Source: Streptomyces albipurpureus
GTDB lineage: Bacteria; Actinomycetota; Actinomycetes; Streptomycetales; Streptomycetaceae
Length of the DNA: 64,000 bases
Direction: 5' to 3'
Assembly (NCBI RefSeq): GCF_023701525.1
Contig: NZ_JAMQAW010000032.1
Span: 146,323 to 210,322 of the forward strand
Position 1 is the first letter of the stretch. Each line of letters begins with the position of its first letter. The position numbers and the translations under genes were made by a program. Positions 7,765 to 15,278 of the stretch are shown one piece after another. A model generated the notes under the pieces. It saw only the letters and a program-made list of their open reading frames with translations, had not been told where the DNA came from and did no database searches.

Positions 7765-8568
7765 ATGGCCGGAGTGAGCACGATCAAGCGCGGGGATTCC
7801 CGCTTCTACATCGATCCCGGTGACGCACACATCAAGGTCCCGGGCGTGACGACGGTGGTCGATCAGCTGCCGAAGAGCTTCCTGAAGTTCTGGGCCGTCA
7901 AGGTCACGGCAGAGGCGGCCGTGAAGAACGAGGACGTGTGGCTGCCGCTCGCTCGACGTGACCCGCAAGGGGCCATCGACTATCTGAAGCGGGCACACCT
8001 TCGTCAGAGTGGCGACGCCGCTCATGTTGGCAGTATGGCTCACGACCTGTTCGAGCGGGCTGCCCGTGGCGACACCATCAACCCGCGTCACGTTCACGCA
8101 GATGTGAAGCAACATCTCCGCTGGTTCCTGGAGTTCCTGGACGAGGTGCAGCCGAAGTTCCTCCATCTGGAGGAGACGGTGTGGAGCGACGAGCACCGGT
8201 ACGCAGGCAGCTTCGACGCCATCGCGGACGTCGACGGTGAGCGAGTCGTGATCGACTGGAAGACGTCGAGGGACGTCTACGCATCAGTCGCCCTCCAGCT
8301 CAGCGCCTACCGCTACGCAGACCGGATCATCCAGGCTTCCGACGGTGAGCCGCTGACGATGCCTGAGCTGGCGGGTGGAGCGGTTCTCCACGTCCGGCCA
8401 GAAGGCTGGAAGCTGGTGCCGGTCCAGTGCGACGACGAAGTGTTCCGTAAGTTCCTCGCGCTGCGTGAAGTCTTCGACTGGGAGACGGACATGCAACGCG
8501 GAGTGGTCGGACGGCCGATCGCACGTGGGGGCTCGCAGGAGACGGGCACGGAGAGGCGGGCGGTGTGA
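7765..8568 (+). CDS. RecB/Cas4-type PD-(D/E)XK exonuclease
   Basis: 267 residues, ATG after GGAGGCCGC. Motifs of the RecB-like nuclease fold are visible: GSMAHDLFE (motif I His), GSFDAIADV with the metal-binding Asp, VVIDWKTSRDVY (DxK) and QLSAYRYAD (downstream Gln motif). Phage enzymes of this type are 5'-3' exonucleases for recombination or replication. It is the first gene of the operon behind promoter copy 2, and its stop overlaps the next GTG. Confidence 0.85.
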   Translation: MAGVSTIKRGDSRFYIDPGDAHIKVPGVTTVVDQLPKSFLKFWAVKVTAEAAVKNEDVWLPLARRDPQGAIDYLKRAHLRQSGDAAHVGSMAHDLFERAARGDTINPRHVHADVKQHLRWFLEFLDEVQPKFLHLEETVWSDEHRYAGSFDAIADVDGERVVIDWKTSRDVYASVALQLSAYRYADRIIQASDGEPLTMPELAGGAVLHVRPEGWKLVPVQCDDEVFRKFLALREVFDWETDMQRGVVGRPIARGGSQETGTERRAV

Positions 8569-9008
8569 GCGAGCGGGTGGTTTTCAAGGGCGGGTACTTC
8601 GAAGAGAACCCTGATCCGCTGGTCGTGGAGCTGGCATTCCACACCGATAGATGGGACTCGTCGAAAGGGTTCACGAGGATACATCCCAGCCCGGCGCTCT
8701 CCGGTGTACAGCTCGACGGATCGGTGTGGCACTCCATGCGCGCTGCGATGCGGGACACCGATCCTGCCTACAAGAAGCTGGAACAGGAGCGCGATGCTCT
8801 ACAGGAGCAACTTGACGCGATGCGCGCAAAGTATGACATCCTGACTAGCGAACGGGACTGGCAACCCCGGGCATTGTGGGTAGTGCCGAGTCCCGAGACT
8901 CTGGAATGTGCCCCTGACACCCCCGTTGGTTCCCTCGCCGACGACCTGAAGAACACCATCGTCAGCCAGGCCCGTGAGATCGCACGACTGAAGGGGGGAT
9001 CCGCGTGA
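8565..9008 (+). CDS. Unknown phage protein with coiled coil
   Basis: 147 residues, GTG start overlapping the nuclease stop. A central coiled coil (KKLEQERDALQEQLDAMRAK) is followed by a short C-terminal helix. No recognisable catalytic motif. Tight coupling suggests co-function with the nuclease, but this is only positional. Confidence 0.6.
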   Translation: MSERVVFKGGYFEENPDPLVVELAFHTDRWDSSKGFTRIHPSPALSGVQLDGSVWHSMRAAMRDTDPAYKKLEQERDALQEQLDAMRAKYDILTSERDWQPRALWVVPSPETLECAPDTPVGSLADDLKNTIVSQAREIARLKGGSA

Positions 9009-9283
9009 GCACGCAGGGCGACGCAGTAGAGGATCCAGCGCTCACCGTGGTCACTGTGACCCTTTTCAAAGCAAGCGGGAAGTTCTATACCTCAGAGGAG
9101 TGGCGCATCCCAACGCAAGAGCAGATAGACGATGCGGCCGGCAAACCGAGGGTTGCGTATCCGTTCATTCCGCATTGCATGAGGTACAGCCCCGACTTTC
9201 GCCGTATCAGCGGTGGAGCGGTGCTCGTTGACACACAGGAGCCATGGGGCTACCCGCATCTGTTCCCGGGGGAGTCCGCATGA
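9005..9283 (+). CDS. Unknown phage protein
   Basis: 92 residues, GTG start overlapping the preceding stop. Mixed alpha/beta composition (TVVTVTLFKASGKFYTSEEW) with no recognisable motif. Coupled on both sides by 4-base overlaps. Confidence 0.55.
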   Translation: MSTQGDAVEDPALTVVTVTLFKASGKFYTSEEWRIPTQEQIDDAAGKPRVAYPFIPHCMRYSPDFRRISGGAVLVDTQEPWGYPHLFPGESA

Positions 9284-9525
9284 CCTCGATCCGTCCGCAG
9301 AACGGTCGCAACGGTAGGGCCGTTGCGGAGACCATCGCCGGCGTTGCCGTCATCGTCGTCGCACTCATTTCCCTGGCTCTTCAGTCCTGGCTCGTCATGC
9401 TCATCATCGGCGCCGTTCATGGCGTCGCAGCTGGCGTTCCGGCGATCGGCTACGGCACAACGGTGTTGTTCGTCTTGGGCGGCAACATGCTGGCCGCTCT
9501 GGTCGCACGGGCGTTGCGCAAGTAA
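9280..9525 (+). CDS. Small membrane protein
   Basis: 81 residues; the ATG at 9280 overlaps the previous stop. Two hydrophobic helices (VAVIVVALISLALQSWLVML and TTVLFVLGGNMLAALVARAL), a basic N-terminus (RPQNGRNGR) and a short basic C-terminus. Function unknown; early-region membrane proteins can act in superinfection exclusion or as replication anchors. Confidence 0.6.
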   Translation: MTSIRPQNGRNGRAVAETIAGVAVIVVALISLALQSWLVMLIIGAVHGVAAGVPAIGYGTTVLFVLGGNMLAALVARALRK

Positions 9526-9539
9526 CTCAAGGCACTCAC

Positions 9540-9568
9540 AGCGGAACGTCCACATAGGGCGTTCCGCT
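9540..9568 (+). terminator. Intergenic hairpin without U-tract
   Basis: Perfect 9-base stem AGCGGAACG/CGTTCCGCT with an 11-base loop and no T-run. Actinophage early regions are known to have such U-less terminators or processing hairpins. Confidence 0.6.
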
Positions 9569-9592
9569 CTCACGCATGTGTGGAGGAGAACG

Positions 9593-9901
9593 ATGACGCT
9601 TGACGAACTGATCGTCCTGTTGGAGTCGGTAGATCCTGGAAAGGTGGTTCGACGGGGCTTCAACAACCCGCACTCATATCGCGGCTACTACGACGAGCTT
9701 GCCTTCGAGCCGGCATGGGATACGACCGTGGCGGAGATGTTGGAGGCTGTCCGGAGCGCTAAAGGAGCGACCTACGAGGGCTGGAAGGGTGGAGAGTTCA
9801 CGATGTCGGGCTACACCGAGTGCTGGCTGTCCATCGAAGGTTCGGCGTCCGGCGAGACTCTCGGACGGACACTCGTCGAGCTGATGTTGGGGCTGGAATG
9901 A
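9593..9901 (+). CDS. Unknown phage protein
   Basis: 102 residues, ATG at 9593 after GGAGGAGAACG. Acidic, with a repeated aromatic pattern (NPHSYRGYYDELAFEP, TYEGWKGGEFTMSGYTECW). The same SYRGYYDELAFEP-type layout is common in small actinophage proteins, but no function is known to me. Stop overlaps the next ATG. Confidence 0.65.
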   Translation: MTLDELIVLLESVDPGKVVRRGFNNPHSYRGYYDELAFEPAWDTTVAEMLEAVRSAKGATYEGWKGGEFTMSGYTECWLSIEGSASGETLGRTLVELMLGLE

Positions 9902-10026
9902 GACGGCTCCGTATCGCGCTGGCACTCTGGCGCAACCTGCGTGTCCGTCATGAGGCGCTGCCGTATCGCATCGGTCGACATCGTCTTGCCGAGTGGGAGA
10001 AAGAACTCCTTCTGAGGCGCTCCTAG
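9898..10026 (+). CDS. Very small basic protein (42 aa)
   Basis: 42-residue arginine-rich helical peptide starting at an ATGA overlap. Sequence pattern RRLRIALALWRNLRVRHEAL is amphipathic. A terminator follows directly. It is too short for family assignment; the overlap and terminator support it as a real gene. Confidence 0.5.
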   Translation: MRRLRIALALWRNLRVRHEALPYRIGRHRLAEWEKELLLRRS

Positions 10027-10046
10027 AACACACTCCCGTTTACCTC

Positions 10047-10077
10047 AGCCCCCGGTTGCTTCGGCACCGGGGGCTTT
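10047..10077 (+). terminator. Rho-independent terminator, type repeated at 17838
   Basis: Stem AGCCCCCGGT/ACCGGGGGCT with a CTTCGG-type loop and TTT, followed by GGGCG. Nearly the same element occurs at 17838. Confidence 0.85.
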
Positions 10078-10108
10078 GGGCGTGTATCCACACAGCAGAG
10101 GAGAGCCG

Positions 10109-10477
10109 ATGGAAACCCCCGGAATGCGTGAACTGACGCACTGGATCGAAAAGACCGCAGACCCCGTCAAGGCGGACGGATATGCGGAGCGGCTCTACGC
10201 CACGATTGCGAAGGAAGCCGTCGACGTTGAGCATCTTCGCCTTCGTGCGGAGGCTTCGAACGCCGACCTCGTCGACGAGTACCGCGGAGAAGCCAGTGCC
10301 TGTCGCGCGGTACTCCGAGTGCTTCAAGAGTTCGCAGGCAGCCGTGACGACGACACCGCTCGTCGCATATACGTCGTGATCTCCCGTTTCAACCTTGGGG
10401 AGATCTCCAGGCCAGGTGGGGGCGCAGGTCAGTACGTGATCCCTGTTGAGCTGCGGGACGAGGAGACAAGCGCGTGA
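10109..10477 (+). CDS. Unknown phage protein
   Basis: 122 residues; the ATG at 10109 follows GAGGAGAGCCG. Helical with charged segments (VDVEHLRLRAEASNADLVDEY). Heads a new set of overlapping genes after the terminator at 10047. No recognised domain. Confidence 0.6.
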   Translation: METPGMRELTHWIEKTADPVKADGYAERLYATIAKEAVDVEHLRLRAEASNADLVDEYRGEASACRAVLRVLQEFAGSRDDDTARRIYVVISRFNLGEISRPGGGAGQYVIPVELRDEETSA

Positions 10478-10719
10478 AGCACGCATGCGAAAGACCTCTG
10501 ATGTTCACCACCTTCGATGGTGGAACGGTCGACGTCGCGTATGCCGGCGCGTGGGCGGACCTCCATCTCCGCGCACCTGACGGCAGGACCGTTGCCACAG
10601 TGCGGATGTCCGCGGACGATGCGGTACATCTGATCACGCATCTGGGCGGATACACGGAGTCCGACATGGAGGAGAGCTACCGGGACGGCCGATACGACGC
10701 AGAGTCGGAGGCCGCATGA
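10474..10719 (+). CDS. Unknown phage protein
   Basis: 81 residues, GTG start overlapping the preceding stop. A beta-rich N-terminus (FTTFDGGTVDVAYAGAWADL) resembles a small sheet, and the C-terminus is acidic. No family recognised. Confidence 0.55.
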   Translation: MKHACERPLMFTTFDGGTVDVAYAGAWADLHLRAPDGRTVATVRMSADDAVHLITHLGGYTESDMEESYRDGRYDAESEAA

Positions 10720-10910
10720 CTCTCACTCCGCGGTGCGCTCATGAGTACGTACTGATGCAGGACTCATGCCCTGGGTGTGACGCCGAACAGGAGCGTCCGC
10801 ACCCTTCCGACCCTGTCAACGTTCGACCGGCATGGGCACAGCGAATGATGCGCCGGTGCCGTCGATGTTCGCTGGTTCCGTCCCATCGAATCCACAAGGA
10901 GTCATTGTGA
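10716..10910 (+). CDS. Small Cys-rich zinc-ribbon-like protein
   Basis: 64 residues, ATG overlapping the preceding stop. Two CxxC pairs (SCPGC and RCRRC) could bind one zinc. The C-terminus overlaps the next gene's GTG. Such mini zinc ribbons are frequent in actinophage early operons; role unknown. Confidence 0.55.
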   Translation: MTLTPRCAHEYVLMQDSCPGCDAEQERPHPSDPVNVRPAWAQRMMRRCRRCSLVPSHRIHKESL

Positions 10911-11137
10911 TCGCACGTAGGAAGCTCGTCGAAATCGTCCTGACCGATCTGACTCATGGACACCCCAGTTGGGCGACGGATGACCAGCGTCGACGTGCCA
11001 ACGACACGGTGGACGCGTTCGCGCACGAACTGGCTGAGCAGATCCGAACGGCTGGCGGTTGGGTGGGTGCGGCAACGGACTATCTGCAAGGTATGGACGC
11101 AGCGGCCGACCTAATCGACCCGGAGGTGCAGGGATGA
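10907..11137 (+). CDS. Small phage protein, FAHELAE/LIDP family member 1
   Basis: 76 residues; the GTG at 10907 is chosen because AAGGAG lies 5 bases upstream. It shares a helical pattern FAHELAEQIR followed by AADLIDPE with the genes at 11134 and 11603, suggesting tandem duplication. Function unknown. Confidence 0.6.
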   Translation: MIARRKLVEIVLTDLTHGHPSWATDDQRRRANDTVDAFAHELAEQIRTAGGWVGAATDYLQGMDAAADLIDPEVQG

Positions 11138-11598
11138 ACCGACACATCGGTCGCTCCTGGGGTGGCCCTGGCGACTGTGAAGCCCTCTGCCCGTGCCCTA
11201 AGGCACCCTGCGGGCTCGTTGACTTCGACAACGTCGACGAGGAATGCGAGCAGCATCCGCCGTTTCGCTGCAAGACGATTCGCACGGGCCACCTTCCGGA
11301 GGACTGCCCCGGTGTTGGGCGGGACGTGGTTGTCGCGATGAAGCGGACCATCGAGGCACGACGTGCGGTGGTTGCGGCGGCCGACGAGTGGGACGGCGTC
11401 TGCTTCTCCTTCGAACTGGACGACGCCATTGACGAGTATCGCGCGACCGTGGAGCACGAGGCTGCGGAGCGAATCCGCACTCTCGACCGTCGCAAAGTCG
11501 ATCGGTTCGCGGATGCGTGGGAGGAAGGCGTCGAGCACGCCGCTGAACTCATCGACCCAGACGTTGAATACCCCGAAGATGATGAGGAGGGGTGGTGA
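11134..11598 (+). CDS. Cys-rich N-terminus plus FAHELAE/LIDP-type C-terminus, member 2
   Basis: 154 residues, ATGA overlap start. The N-terminal ~50 residues have six cysteines (CEALCPCPKAPC, then CEQHPPFRC), a likely metal site. The C-terminal half (RFADAWEEGVEHAAELIDPD) matches its neighbours at 10907 and 11603. The architecture suggests a metal-binding extension added to a duplicated helical module. Function unknown. Confidence 0.6.
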   Translation: MNRHIGRSWGGPGDCEALCPCPKAPCGLVDFDNVDEECEQHPPFRCKTIRTGHLPEDCPGVGRDVVVAMKRTIEARRAVVAAADEWDGVCFSFELDDAIDEYRATVEHEAAERIRTLDRRKVDRFADAWEEGVEHAAELIDPDVEYPEDDEEGW

Positions 11599-11602
11599 CG
11601 AG

Positions 11603-11923
11603 GTGAGCGCGAGAGACGAGCTGTACGTCCTGTTGGAGAGCGTCTGCTTGCCGAAGGGACACACTCCCAACCGGCACATCGATCGCTTCGCGCACGAGTT
11701 GGCGGAGCGTATCCGGGACAGAGCCAAGTCGTGCGCGGTCTTCAGATCGGAAGACATGCGCCTTAGGGCTGTAAGTCTCCGAGAAGCCGCTGACCTCATC
11801 GACCCGAGTTGGTGCGTGAATGACACCGACGGGGATGGAAACTGCGCCGCATGTGTGCGGAATCCGCAGGCTCCGTGTCGTCGACTAGCGGCCAATCTCG
11901 CTGACCCGGAGGTGATGTCATGA
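11603..11923 (+). CDS. FAHELAE/LIDP-type protein, member 3, with Cys-containing tail
   Basis: 106 residues, GTG start just after the 11134 gene, with GAGGAGGGG upstream. It carries RFAHELAERIR and AADLIDP like its neighbours, then a short Cys cluster (CAACVRNPQAPC). With 10907 and 11134 it forms a three-gene paralogous array. Function unknown. Confidence 0.6.
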   Translation: MSARDELYVLLESVCLPKGHTPNRHIDRFAHELAERIRDRAKSCAVFRSEDMRLRAVSLREAADLIDPSWCVNDTDGDGNCAACVRNPQAPCRRLAANLADPEVMS

Positions 11924-12096
11924 CCCGCATCGAAGCCGGCGAACTGTCGGCCGTCGAGGACGTCATGGATCGCGCGGACGTGTTCCGTGCCGCACACGCA
12001 CTGATCTCCAACCTGCCATGGGGCGAGACGGTGGGCGTCTATGACGTCCTCCAGGTGGCGAAGTTCCTGATGGAGGATGCGAGGGATTCCGAGTGA
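11920..12096 (+). CDS. Small acidic phage protein (58 aa)
   Basis: 58 residues beginning at an ATGA overlap and ending in a GTGA overlap with the next gene. Acidic and helical (GELSAVEDVMDRADVFRAAH). No family recognised. Coupling on both sides supports it as real. Confidence 0.55.
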   Translation: MTRIEAGELSAVEDVMDRADVFRAAHALISNLPWGETVGVYDVLQVAKFLMEDARDSE

Positions 12097-12263
12097 TCCG
12101 ACGCAGCAAGGTCCTCGGATGGGGCTACTGCCCGTGTTGCTCCTTCGACACGCAGAGCACACGCACTCCGCGGCGCAGTGCCGTTGCACGTCGCGTTGTG
12201 AAGCGCATCGCTAAGCGTCGGGAAGAGCGGCGCTGGGTTCGGGAAGCACAAGAGGAGAGCTGA
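12093..12263 (+). CDS. Small basic CxxC protein (56 aa)
   Basis: 56 residues, GTG start overlapping the preceding stop. One CPCC motif near residue 14 and a long arginine/lysine-rich helix (RRVVKRIAKRREERRW). Likely nucleic-acid binding by charge; not recognised. Confidence 0.5.
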   Translation: MIRRSKVLGWGYCPCCSFDTQSTRTPRRSAVARRVVKRIAKRREERRWVREAQEES

Positions 12264-12424
12264 TGGCGAAGATCAAGAGCACCGGCACAGTCGACGTCGA
12301 GTTGACGTTCGCAGAACTCGAACTTATCCGTCGCGCGCTGGGGCTCGTGCAGAACTTCGGTTCGGTCGACGACGAGTGGCCCGCACGCGAACTGCTGGGC
12401 GATCTCTCGAAGGTGGGCGGATGA
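12263..12424 (+). CDS. Small phage protein (53 aa)
   Basis: 53 residues; the ATG shares its A with the preceding TGA, and AGGAGAGC precedes it. Beta strand then helix (TGTVDVELTFAELELIRRAL). Ends in an ATGA overlap. No family recognised. Confidence 0.5.
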   Translation: MAKIKSTGTVDVELTFAELELIRRALGLVQNFGSVDDEWPARELLGDLSKVGG

Positions 12425-12642
12425 TGTTCGGACCGTCGAAACCTCCCACACCGGAGGATCTGAAGGAACAAGTCTCGCTCGCCATGCTCACGGTCATCGG
12501 AGCCCTGGAGCCTGTCTATGACACGGCCGACGGTATGAGGCGTGACCTGGAGTCCCGTGGGTGGTCCCCGACCATGGCGGAGCATGCAGCGGGCGTTTGG
12601 TTGTGCACCACGTTGGCAACCATGGCGGGTGGTGGGAAGTGA
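12421..12642 (+). CDS. Small phage protein (73 aa)
   Basis: 73 residues starting at an ATGA overlap. Helical, with a terminal segment GVWLCTTLATMAGGGK that is mildly hydrophobic. No recognised domain. Confidence 0.5.
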   Translation: MMFGPSKPPTPEDLKEQVSLAMLTVIGALEPVYDTADGMRRDLESRGWSPTMAEHAAGVWLCTTLATMAGGGK

Positions 12643-13046
12643 GCACCGCTAAGGACGCGCGTGGAGTCGACATAGTGGAAGGGGCGTCGTGCATCTACGG
12701 CGCCCCTGTGGGGCGGTCGATTGCGCTGGTGGAAGGCGTCATCGACGGCTTCACACCGTCGGGACGCGTGTGGGTGAAGATCGTTCGTCGTGCGTACGGG
12801 GGAGGCTGGGAAGGCGGGAGAGATCGCGTCCACGTCGGGGCTGACCGACTCGTGATCGTCGACAAACTGCCGACGTGTGAGCTTCCGACGGATGCGGAGA
12901 AGGCAGCCGATCGGCGGGTAGAGACGATCGCACGCTACCGGGCGTGTATCGCAGCCCTGGAGGCTGGCGAGCCGGCTCAGGGTTGGGAGTCGACGGACGC
13001 GCTTCCCAACTACCGACGTTGGCTGGCCGAACTGGAGGCCGTGTGA
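12639..13046 (+). CDS. Unknown phage protein with N-terminal barrel-like region
   Basis: 135 residues, GTG overlapping the preceding stop. The first ~80 residues look like a small beta-barrel (ASCIYGAPVGRSIALVEGVI, then GRVWVKIVRRAYG), and the rest is helical (DRRVETIARYRACIAALEAG). The barrel resembles the KOW/SH3-like units seen in the 16450 and 17067 genes. Function unknown. Confidence 0.55.
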   Translation: MSTAKDARGVDIVEGASCIYGAPVGRSIALVEGVIDGFTPSGRVWVKIVRRAYGGGWEGGRDRVHVGADRLVIVDKLPTCELPTDAEKAADRRVETIARYRACIAALEAGEPAQGWESTDALPNYRRWLAELEAV

Positions 13047-13312
13047 TCACCCTTGCCGACGCCATCCGCCGCGAGTTCGAGCGCACACATCCCAACGGTA
13101 AGAACACGCTCAAGTGCACCTCCTGCTACCACCGGAAGGATCGTCTCGACTTCCGTGAGACGCCGTGGCATGGGCGAGCTGCCGCGTGCATGCGGTGCGA
13201 AGGGTCGCGCACCCTATGGCGGCAGGAACAGATCTGGTGGGAGCTGGGTCAGACACGGGAGAAGGTGCGTGCCTATCAGCGATACGTGCGACACATAGGG
13301 GAGAGCTCATGA
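13043..13312 (+). CDS. Small zinc-finger-like protein
   Basis: 89 residues, GTG overlapping the preceding stop. CTSCYHRKDRLDF and CMRCEG give two CxxC pairs spaced ~25 residues apart, as in the recognition fingers ahead of HNH nucleases (compare 5174), but no HNH domain follows. Function unknown. Confidence 0.55.
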   Translation: MITLADAIRREFERTHPNGKNTLKCTSCYHRKDRLDFRETPWHGRAAACMRCEGSRTLWRQEQIWWELGQTREKVRAYQRYVRHIGESS

Positions 13313-13656
13313 CCGTCCGAGTACGTCAACGAACCGTGCTGGAGTGGATGTCTGCAACAGAGGCAGGCAAGGTCTACGTGACGACCACCGACATCGGTGC
13401 CACCATCGGGACCGAGATCACCTTTGACCACGGATTCGGACCCCAACGCCTCATCGCCTACCGTCCGGGGACGAGGCACCCCAGTACCGCGGAGGAGAGT
13501 GCAGGGGAGCACCTGCGATCAGCGTTGGAACAGTTGCAAAGGGACGGGCTACCGCCAATGCCGGGGCATCTGTCCGTTGCGTTGCATGTGGTCATAGCTG
13601 CTGACGTCCACTGTCAGCTGTGGAACCCCGATGAAGAGGTGTCGACGGATGAGTGA
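13309..13656 (+). CDS. Unknown phage protein
   Basis: 115 residues from the ATG overlapping the preceding stop. Beta-rich N-terminus (YVTTTDIGATIGTEITFDHG), helical middle. No recognised family. Its 3' end overlaps the next gene by 8 bases. Confidence 0.55.
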   Translation: MTVRVRQRTVLEWMSATEAGKVYVTTTDIGATIGTEITFDHGFGPQRLIAYRPGTRHPSTAEESAGEHLRSALEQLQRDGLPPMPGHLSVALHVVIAADVHCQLWNPDEEVSTDE

Positions 13657-14155
13657 AGTCGACGAGTACAGCCGCGACGAACGCACCAACGCGTACTACC
13701 AGGGATGGGGCGCTCGTGACATGGCTGAGCGCATCGTCCAGTTGGAAGACGAACTAGGCGACGACGTCGATGGCATCTTCACCGGCATGCACGCTGACGT
13801 TGCGGAGGCGCACGCAGAGATCGAGCGGCTGACACGGGCCCTTCGCCTGTCCGAAGCGAAGGAAGGCGGTGCTGCTCTCTACGTGGATCAGGCGAACTCC
13901 CGGTCGGACATGCTGGAGAACGCCATGGTGGCGTACGAAGGTATCGCAGACGAGCGCGACCGTTACCGCCTCGCCTGGCTCTCTGCTCGACGTCGCGCGA
14001 AGCAGCATCGATCATGGTGGCGAGGTGCACGGCACCGGATGAAGACGTACCGCGCAATGCTCCGGCATGAGCACCGGGTGGCGTCCGAGATCGAACAGCT
14101 CCGTAAGTCGACTCACGGAAACCGAAACAAACGCGGGTTGCCCCCACATAACTAG
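13649..14155 (+). CDS. Coiled-coil phage protein whose 3' end carries an operator and promoter
   Basis: 168 residues from the ATG at 13649 behind GAAGAGGTG. A long coiled coil (VAEAHAEIERLTRALRLSEA) is followed by a basic helical region (LSARRRAKQHRSWWRGARHR). The last ~19 codons contain the 20-bp palindrome (14100) and promoter copy 3 (14124), so the tail LRKSTHGNRNKRGLPPHN is partly dictated by regulatory DNA. Function unknown. Confidence 0.6.
   Translation: MSEVDEYSRDERTNAYYQGWGARDMAERIVQLEDELGDDVDGIFTGMHADVAEAHAEIERLTRALRLSEAKEGGAALYVDQANSRSDMLENAMVAYEGIADERDRYRLAWLSARRRAKQHRSWWRGARHRMKTYRAMLRHEHRVASEIEQLRKSTHGNRNKRGLPPHN
14100..14119. promoter_or_regulatory. 20-bp palindromic operator-like site 2
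   Basis: TCCGTAAGTCGACTCACGGA, palindromic except for one pair, ends 4 bases before the -35-like element of promoter copy 3. Identical to the site at 26524. Confidence 0.7.
14124..14152 (+). promoter_or_regulatory. Repeated phage promoter-like element, copy 3
   Basis: GAAACA, 17-base spacer ending CCCCCA, CATAAC. It lies 48 bases upstream of the gp3-like gene and directly beside operator-like site 2. Confidence 0.7.
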
Positions 14156-14199
14156 AGAGTCGCCACTTGCGACGGAGACGCAACGAAAGGCACTCACAC

Positions 14200-14916
14200 A
14201 TGGCAAACAACGTGCGCCGCATCTGGGACACCGACCCCGACAGCAAGCCTAAGGATCGACAGTTCACCAACGACATTGTCGGCCGCTTCCGCTCAGGCCG
14301 GCTCGTTGGGAAGCAGCCGGAGGCCCTGAACGCGTGGAGGGTGACCACTGGCGATCCAGTGGTCGCGGAGACGATCGTGGAGCTGTTCGGTGGTTCCCCT
14401 GAGGAGTGGGACACCGACAAGGAAGACAATCTCGAAGTGCTCACCGACGCAGCGTCAGTTGAGATCATCATCGAGTCGAGCGACAAGATCGACGCGAGTA
14501 TGAAGCTGTTCGGTATGAGCGGGCTCGCTCACCACTGCGACGGTGTCGAATACCTCAGCCCCGACGAGGACAAGGGCCAGCCGTGCGGCTGCCCGGCGTT
14601 GCTTCAAGACCGTAAGGACCGGGCACGGGCGGGACGTGGACCCAAGCCGAGCATCGACTTGACGTTCACATTGGCGGACGCGCCTGAACAGGGCATCTTC
14701 CGCTTCAACAGCGGCTCGTGGGAACTGGTCAAGGTACTGCACACCCTGATCGCTGACGTCGACGCCTTCGACGGCCCGGTTCGCGCGACGCTGGCGATCG
14801 AGAACGTTTCGTACACCACGAAGGCCGGTCGGGACGTCTCGTTCAACAAGCCGGTGATCAAGGTTCTTGGTTCCGTTGCGGACAGTTCCGCGGGCGATCT
14901 TCCTATGGCTGCCTGA
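14200..14916 (+). CDS. phiC31 gp3-like recombination directionality factor
   Basis: 238 residues from the ATG at 14200, close to the 244 residues of phiC31 gp3. Family features: RRIWDTDPDSKPK at the start, DIVGRFRSG, AWRVTTGDP, FGGSPEEWDT, EDNLEV, a Cys-containing middle insertion (AHHCDG, QPCGCP), IDLTFTLADAPEQGIFRF and VSFNKPVIKVLG. In phiC31 and its relatives gp3 binds the large serine integrase and turns it from attPxattB integration to attLxattR excision; it is an early gene with a separate replication-linked role. Regulation here by promoter copy 3 and the palindrome at 14100 is inferred. Confidence 0.85.
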   Translation: MANNVRRIWDTDPDSKPKDRQFTNDIVGRFRSGRLVGKQPEALNAWRVTTGDPVVAETIVELFGGSPEEWDTDKEDNLEVLTDAASVEIIIESSDKIDASMKLFGMSGLAHHCDGVEYLSPDEDKGQPCGCPALLQDRKDRARAGRGPKPSIDLTFTLADAPEQGIFRFNSGSWELVKVLHTLIADVDAFDGPVRATLAIENVSYTTKAGRDVSFNKPVIKVLGSVADSSAGDLPMAA

Positions 14917-14937
14917 CGATCCCTCGCAACACAGCGC

Positions 14938-14972
14938 GGCAGTCCTTCCGAATTGCGCTCGGAAGGACTGCC
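14938..14972 (+). terminator. Hairpin with AATTGCGCT loop, copy 1
   Basis: 13-bp perfect stem (GGCAGTCCTTCCG and complement) with 9-base loop AATTGCGCT, and no U-tract. The same loop occurs in the hairpins at 28484 and 30640. It ends the directionality-factor gene. Confidence 0.8.
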
Positions 14973-15004
14973 GCTTTCACGATTCTACTCACACTGGAGA
15001 ACAG

Positions 15005-15274
15005 ATGGCGCTGTACAAGGTGAGCCGTACGGACACGGTGGACTACGACGAGCACGAGGCAGTAGTGGTTCGCGCGGAGTCCTCGAAGGACGCTCTTGCG
15101 TTCGTTACCCGCATCGAAACCGGCGAAGGTCGCAGTGCGATCAGCGGGAAGGCTTTCACGTGGAGCGATCCTGCATACAGAGGGTTCCTGGCTGACGGAT
15201 CTAACGCCAAGGTGACGCGAATCCGTGGGCGGGGAGAGCCCGGAGAGATCCTCGCGTCCTTCAACGCCGGCTGA
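15005..15274 (+). CDS. Unknown phage protein (89 aa)
   Basis: 89 residues, ATG after CTGGAGAAC. Alpha/beta pattern (ALYKVSRTDTVDYDEHEAVV; ESSKDALAFVTRIETGEGR). The CDS ends just before the methyltransferase start. No family recognised. Confidence 0.6.
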   Translation: MALYKVSRTDTVDYDEHEAVVVRAESSKDALAFVTRIETGEGRSAISGKAFTWSDPAYRGFLADGSNAKVTRIRGRGEPGEILASFNAG

Positions 15275-15278
15275 CGCC

